Below, piece by piece: positions 60,503 to 64,000 of a DNA stretch of 64,000 nt. Origin of the DNA: Cohnella silvisoli (GTDB lineage Bacteria > Bacillota > Bacilli > Paenibacillales > Paenibacillaceae); assembly GCF_021190915.1 (NCBI RefSeq), contig NZ_JAIOAP010000019.1, positions 62,001-126,000 of the forward strand, written 5' to 3'. The notes under the pieces were generated by a model. That model did not search any database and was not told the origin of the DNA. It saw only the letters and a list, made by a program, of their open reading frames with translations. The position numbers were made by a program, and so were the translations under genes. The stretch's first letter is position 1. Each line of letters begins with the position of its first letter.

Positions 60503-61183
60503 TTAGTAACCTTGTCCGACTCCGCCCGTAACGATTGCGATGGAAGAGCTGGCACCTAGCCTAGTCGCTCCCGCTTGGATCAACTTCCGTGCAATATCCA
60601 GGTCCCTTACGCCGCCGGATGCTTTAATTCCCATATCGGGACCGACCACATGACGGATCAATGCGATATCTTCCACTGTCGCTCCGCCAGTGCCGAAGCC
60701 TGTCGAAGTTTTGACGAAATCCGCTCCCGCTTCTTTAGTCAATAAGGCAGCTTGCTTTTTCTCCTCGTCCGTCAAGTAACAGGTTTCGATGATGACTTTA
60801 ACCACGGCTTTCCCCTTGCAAGCCTTCACGACTTCTTCGATATCCCTTTTCGCTGCATCCAAGTGTCCGGATTTCAATGCTCCCAAATTCAGGACCATAT
60901 CGATTTCGGTAGCCCCTGCCATGATGGCATCCGTTGCTTCCGCGGATTTGATTTCCGTTCTGCTCGCCCCGAGAGGAAATCCGATGACCGTCGTTATCCC
61001 GACTTTGCTTCCCGCCAGTTCGCGCGATGCCAATGGCACCCAATAGGGATTTACGCATACCGTTGCAAATCCGTATTGTTTCGCTTCACCGCAAATCCGC
61101 ATGACTTCCGATTCTGAACTTACCGCGCTTAACAAGGTGTGGTCGATCATCCCAGCAATTTGTTCAGGTGTCATAGTTGTCAT
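60503..61183 (-). CDS. deoC: Deoxyribose-phosphate aldolase
   Basis: The 226-residue TIM-barrel enzyme cleaves 2-deoxyribose-5-phosphate to acetaldehyde and glyceraldehyde-3-phosphate. Seen: [34 protein letters not shown] (Asp), [16 protein letters not shown] (Schiff-base Lys and Cys), [14 protein letters not shown] (catalytic Lys) and [12 protein letters not shown] 61183 overlaps the deoR stop as ATGA, coupling its translation to the repressor gene. AGGAGAA is only two bases from this ATG, while ATG 61174 has long spacing. Confidence 0.94.
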   Translation of the reverse strand: MTTMTPEQIAGMIDHTLLSAVSSESEVMRICGEAKQYGFATVCVNPYWVPLASRELAGSKVGITTVIGFPLGASRTEIKSAEATDAIMAGATEIDMVLNLGALKSGHLDAAKRDIEEVVKACKGKAVVKVIIETCYLTDEEKKQAALLTKEAGADFVKTSTGFGTGGATVEDIALIRHVVGPDMGIKASGGVRDLDIARKLIQAGATRLGASSSIAIVTGGVGQGY

Positions 61184-62139
61184 TTCTCCTGTAGATTCAA
61201 TTTGTCCAATAAGGCTTTAGCCGTAATCTGGTCCGTAACCAACGTGTTTCCATACTTCCCCTTTAATGCGCCGAATATGGCATTTACTTTCGAAGGCCCG
61301 CCAGCGACTAGGATGGAATGCTCTTTCAGACGTAAATCCGCAAGCTCGATGCCCACCGTACGTTCATCCAAGCTTGGCAAACAAATATCGCCATTGCAGT
61401 CGAAGTAACGCGAGCAAATGTCGCCAACCGCCTTATTTTTAATAATCTCAAGCTCATCCTCGCGAAAATAATTAGAATTGATCAGAACGGAATCGGGCGT
61501 TGGCGATCCTGCGGTGAAGACGGCGATATTGGCATGTTTACCCATGTCCATTACTCTCCGTATATGGCGATCCGTGAGCATCGACTGCTTAACAAGAATA
61601 TGATCTACTATTGCCGGCAAATACATGAAATACGGCGTGACATTAAATGCTTTGCCGAACAGATGAACGATTTCAGAAGGGGAAATAAGCACGTCCGCAT
61701 CGCTAACGCCGCCATTTAATTGAACGACAAAGGAGTTGACCAGCGATTTCGCCTTCAGATGCAATGCCACCTGATACATAGTCGAACCCCATGAAGCGCC
61801 AATCGTATCTCCGTCTTTAACTAAATCGTTCACATAGGAAGCCGCGGCTTGTCCAATATATTTCTTCACTACGCTTTCCTCGTAGGTAGGCGTAAAAGCG
61901 ACAACGACGTTCTGCAACTGAAACCTGTCTTTAAGCAAGCTTTTTAATACTTCGACATCTTCCGTCGGGTCTTTAATTTCTATCGTAACAATACCTTCCG
62001 CCTTCGCCTGCTGAAGAAGCCGAGATACGGTCGGCCTAGACACGCCTAAAGTTTCGGCAATTTGATTCTGACTGTAGTCCAGCTGATAATAAAGCTTGGC
62101 AGCTTCGATTACTTTTTTGATTTTGTCGTTTTCCAACAA
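61180..62139 (-). CDS. deoR: DeoR-like repressor (SorC family)
   Basis: The 319-residue regulator has an N-terminal helix-turn-helix at about 18-48 ([29 protein letters not shown]) and a sugar-binding domain (about 60-315) with [14 protein letters not shown] and [12 protein letters not shown]. This is the SorC-type DeoR of Bacillus that represses the deoC-nup-pdp operon and is induced by deoxyribose-5-phosphate. It starts with TTG, probably 62139 or the TTG next to it, and no strong ribosome binding site is visible, which fits low repressor levels. It is the first gene of the operon it likely controls. Confidence 0.9.
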   Translation of the reverse strand: MLENDKIKKVIEAAKLYYQLDYSQNQIAETLGVSRPTVSRLLQQAKAEGIVTIEIKDPTEDVEVLKSLLKDRFQLQNVVVAFTPTYEESVVKKYIGQAAASYVNDLVKDGDTIGASWGSTMYQVALHLKAKSLVNSFVVQLNGGVSDADVLISPSEIVHLFGKAFNVTPYFMYLPAIVDHILVKQSMLTDRHIRRVMDMGKHANIAVFTAGSPTPDSVLINSNYFREDELEIIKNKAVGDICSRYFDCNGDICLPSLDERTVGIELADLRLKEHSILVAGGPSKVNAIFGALKGKYGNTLVTDQITAKALLDKLNLQEK

Positions 62140-62166
62140 AAGTCACACGCTTTCAAAGTGCTTTTT

Positions 62167-62184
62167 TTTGAAATTCTGTTCAAA
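62167..62184 (-). promoter_or_regulatory. DeoR-type operator palindrome
   Basis: TTTGAACAGAATTTCAAA, an imperfect palindrome 28 bases before deoR, closely matches the known Bacillus subtilis DeoR operator palindrome ATTGAACAAAATTTCAAT (15 of 18 positions). Confidence 0.75.
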
Positions 62185-62188
62185 TCAG

Positions 62189-62208
62189 ATGAAATTATGT
62201 TCTCTCAC
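62189..62208 (-). promoter_or_regulatory. Second DeoR-like operator
   Basis: GAACATAATTTCAT (within TGAGAGAACATAATTTCATC on the minus strand) repeats the core of the operator about 21 bases upstream of the palindrome. It overlaps the expected transcription start. Confidence 0.55.
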
Positions 62209-62213
62209 TGGCT

Positions 62214-62219
62214 ATTATA
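62214..62219 (-). promoter_or_regulatory. -10 element of the deo operon
   Basis: TATAAT on the minus strand about 75 bases before deoR. No good -35 is found at 16-18 bases; the spacing suggests a weak promoter or use of an activator. Confidence 0.45.
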
Positions 62220-62256
62220 ATGGATATTAGGCTTTCGCGCTAGAACAAATTGCATG

Positions 62257-62290
62257 CAAAAAGCTGACGCTATTATCCAGCGCCAGCTTT
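62257..62290 (-). terminator. Terminator of the FMN reductase gene
   Basis: AAAGCTGGCGCT pairs with AGCGTCAGCTTT around GGATAAT, followed by TTTTT in the minus direction. It lies 20 bases past the reductase stop and insulates the deo promoter. Confidence 0.88.
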
Positions 62291-62309
62291 GCCCTTCTGT
62301 CGTTATTCA

Positions 62310-62846
62310 TCATGTTATACGCATTTTCCCCGCCAAACTTACGAAAGTCATTAATACGCGATCCACGCGAGCACGAACGGCCGCATGCGCCGGTTCTCCC
62401 TGCTCATCGAAACGCCGCTGATCCCCCCCGATGGAAATCCATTCGGGACAGCTGATCCCATGCAAGTTACGGACGATAACTTGCATATGCTGAAGCGAAC
62501 TAACGCCGACCGACCCGCCTGCCGAACTGATGCAGAGCACCATTTTCCCATCGAAATGTTCGCTGCCTAAGTAATCCAGAGCATTCTTAAGCACGCCGGA
62601 CACGCTCCCGTGATATTCCGGCGTTGAGAGAACTACCGCATCCGCTTCCGCAACCATTTGCGCCAATCGGGTGACGGTATCCGATTCCGTCTCATCGTCC
62701 GGATCATAGAAGGGCAATGGTTCATCGTACAAATCCCATATGTTCACGACATGACCGGCTGACTTCAGTCTTTCCCCTACGAACTTGGCCATCATTGTAC
62801 TCGAAGAATTCCTTCGGTTGCAACCGGCAACAATCGCGATTTTCAT
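62310..62846 (-). CDS. NADPH-dependent FMN reductase
   Basis: The 178-residue flavodoxin-like protein shows the FMN-binding pattern IVAGCNRRNSSSTMMAKF near the start, STPEYHGSVSGVLKNALDYL (about 77-96) and a SSAGGSVGV loop. The family reduces FMN, azo compounds, quinones or chromate. ATG 62846 follows GGTGGGATC; ATG-lacking extension to 62858 is rejected. It is a single-gene unit. Confidence 0.88.
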   Translation of the reverse strand: MKIAIVAGCNRRNSSSTMMAKFVGERLKSAGHVVNIWDLYDEPLPFYDPDDETESDTVTRLAQMVAEADAVVLSTPEYHGSVSGVLKNALDYLGSEHFDGKMVLCISSAGGSVGVSSLQHMQVIVRNLHGISCPEWISIGGDQRRFDEQGEPAHAAVRARVDRVLMTFVSLAGKMRIT

Positions 62847-62932
62847 GACAGATCCCACCTTCGAACCACTTTACATACATAGTAGTTTAAAAAGTGTGTA
62901 AATGTCAAAGAAATATTAAGCGAAATTGAAAT

Positions 62933-63136
62933 TCAATGAGTTTCAATGATATAGGCTGCGCCTTTATTCGCCCGACGTTTCTCGATAAGCACGATTTCCC
63001 GGACGACCGGGGGCTCGACGTAATGTTTGGACAAATGGATTTCCACTTCGTTCATGACTTCCTCGTCGGAATCCCCCATGACGATCATGACTATATTTCG
63101 ATCCGCAAGCTGTACTTCCAATTTATAAAGAAACAT
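62933..63136 (-). CDS. Small DUF3906-like protein
   Basis: The 67-residue protein begins MFLYKLEVQLADRNIVMIVMGDSDEEVM and continues HLSKHYVEPPVVREIVLIEKRR, alternating strands and a helix. The beginning and size fit DUF3906 of Bacillales, of unknown function; the assignment is from pattern memory. ATG 63136 is 8 bases from AGAGGAG, better than ATG 63142. Confidence 0.65.
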   Translation of the reverse strand: MFLYKLEVQLADRNIVMIVMGDSDEEVMNEVEIHLSKHYVEPPVVREIVLIEKRRANKGAAYIIETH

Positions 63137-63173
63137 TCCCATCTCTCCTCTTATCGTTAATCGGACGTTCAGA

Positions 63174-63224
63174 AAAAGAGGGACTGTGCAGTCAGACCCC
63201 GTCGGTCTTCCTGAGCAGCCCCTG
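63174..63224 (-). terminator. Terminator of pfkA
   Basis: On the minus strand CAGGGGCTG...AGACC pairs with GGTCT...CAGTCCCTC and is followed by TTTTTC. It lies 22 bases past the pfkA stop. Confidence 0.75.
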
Positions 63225-63245
63225 CCATTTCACGTTGCTTGAGTA

Positions 63246-64000
63246 TTATTGAGATAACCGTAAAGCTAGATTGTACAAGTCCAAATTAAATGTTTTTTTC
63301 GTGGAAACGACTTTCTCGATATCCGTGGCGACGAACTCGCCCTTTACGATGCCGATTCCTTTGCCGGAATCGCCTTCCTGCAAACGTTGAACCGCATAAT
63401 CAGCCAACCGGCTTGCCAGTATACGATCGTTATGAGTAGGAGTGCCTCCGCGTTGAATATGACCCAATACCGTTACCCGAGGCTCGATCCCGCTATACTC
63501 GGTAATCCCTCTTGCTACTTCTTCTCCGGAACAGACTCCTTCGGCAACAACGACGATGCCGTGGCGTTTGCCCTTCTGGAAATTATCCTTCATCCGCAGG
63601 GAAATATCTTTCACGTCGAACGGAACTTCGGGGACGAGAATCGCTTCCGCGCCGCTGGCCAATCCCGCATACAAAGCGATATCGCCGCAATGGCGCCCCA
63701 TCACTTCCACGACCGAGGATCTTTCATGCGAAGTCATCGTATCGCGCAGCTTGTTGATCGCATCGACGACGATGCTTACGGCGGTATCGAAACCGATCGT
63801 GAAATCGGTGAACGGAATATCGTTATCGATCGTTCCCGGCAATCCCATAGTCTTAATTCCAAGCTTGCTTAGTTTATTAGCCCCTTGATACGAGCCGTCG
63901 CCTCCGATAACGACCAATCCGTCGATACCATGCTCGCGAAGAACCTCTGCTCCGCACTGCTGTCCTTCAGGCGTCATGAACTCCTTGCAACGGGCTGTCT
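63246..64000 (-). CDS. pfkA: 6-phosphofructokinase, C-terminal part (start beyond window)
   Basis: The visible ~251 residues continue in frame to the right edge, preceded by TARCKEF before MTPEGQ, so the start is outside. Seen: VIGGDGSYQGA (ATP site), LPGTIDNDIPFTDFTIGFDTA (catalytic Asp in TIDND), EVMGRHCGDIA and LGHIQRGGTPTHNDR (substrate and allosteric contacts). The enzyme phosphorylates fructose-6-phosphate in glycolysis. It is terminated by its own stem, and pyk or accA neighbours lie outside. Confidence 0.95.
   Translation of the reverse strand, partial: TARCKEFMTPEGQQCGAEVLREHGIDGLVVIGGDGSYQGANKLSKLGIKTMGLPGTIDNDIPFTDFTIGFDTAVSIVVDAINKLRDTMTSHERSSVVEVMGRHCGDIALYAGLASGAEAILVPEVPFDVKDISLRMKDNFQKGKRHGIVVVAEGVCSGEEVARGITEYSGIEPRVTVLGHIQRGGTPTHNDRILASRLADYAVQRLQEGDSGKGIGIVKGEFVATDIEKVVSTKKTFNLDLYNLALRLSQ

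Noticed and set aside
62140-62166. Possible catabolite (cre) site TTGAAAGCGTGTGACT before deoR
   Set aside because: Only the left half TGAAAGCG matches; the right half departs at several fixed positions.

Overview
The window looks like chromosomal DNA of a Gram-positive, spore-former-type Bacillales bacterium, most likely Paenibacillaceae (Cohnella/Paenibacillus-like). The grounds are strong AGGAGG-type ribosome binding sites with frequent GTG and TTG starts, Bacillus-type gene pairs (YhaO/YhaN, DeoR of the SorC family, NupNOPQ-like transporter, RelQ, YugP, YkvI, YitT, DUF624, DUF309) and a moderate GC content. The genus is inferred from overall character only; no rRNA gene is present.

Layout. 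Positions 1-3640 are a visibly AT-rich accessory segment ending at a tRNA-Leu(CAG) gene. It holds a large membrane-anchored KAP-type P-loop NTPase (cut by the left edge), a tyrosine recombinase that has lost its first catalytic arginine through an internal deletion, and small remnants. This is the picture of a decayed integrative element in the 3' end of a tRNA gene. Positions 3,870-25,600 are core metabolism and housekeeping: xanthine salvage, a GH15 glycosidase, an ArsB-type permease, the YhaO/YhaN nuclease-ATPase pair, a diguanylate cyclase, an alarmone synthetase, PyrD, and a thioredoxin/PCYCGC pair.

Positions 25,600-35,050 form the most unusual region. On the minus strand there are a CHASE2-class III adenylate cyclase, a 993-residue FecR/coiled-coil/cadherin-like secreted protein, an NHL-repeat/stalk protein, a second FecR protein and an L,D-transpeptidase. 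All act at the membrane or outside it, which suggests an envelope-sensing module with cAMP output. This is the best candidate for an undescribed system; the functional link is inference from gene order and domain content.

Positions 35,100-53,450 hold ferredoxin, DNA polymerase IV, citramalate synthase, redox proteins, a DUF294 nucleotidyltransferase with a DEDDh exonuclease, an ammonium transporter with a good promoter and a GlnR/TnrA-type box, MerR and LysR regulators, thiol peroxidase, a structured RNA resembling 6S RNA, and a DEAD-box helicase. Positions 53,550-62,220 are a coherent nucleoside uptake and breakdown operon: deoR-deoC-pdp-punA-bmp-ATPase-permease-permease. It is preceded by sequences closely resembling the Bacillus DeoR operator. 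The window ends inside pfkA.

Three nucleotide second-messenger enzymes occur in the window: a cAMP cyclase, a c-di-GMP synthase and a (p)ppGpp synthetase.
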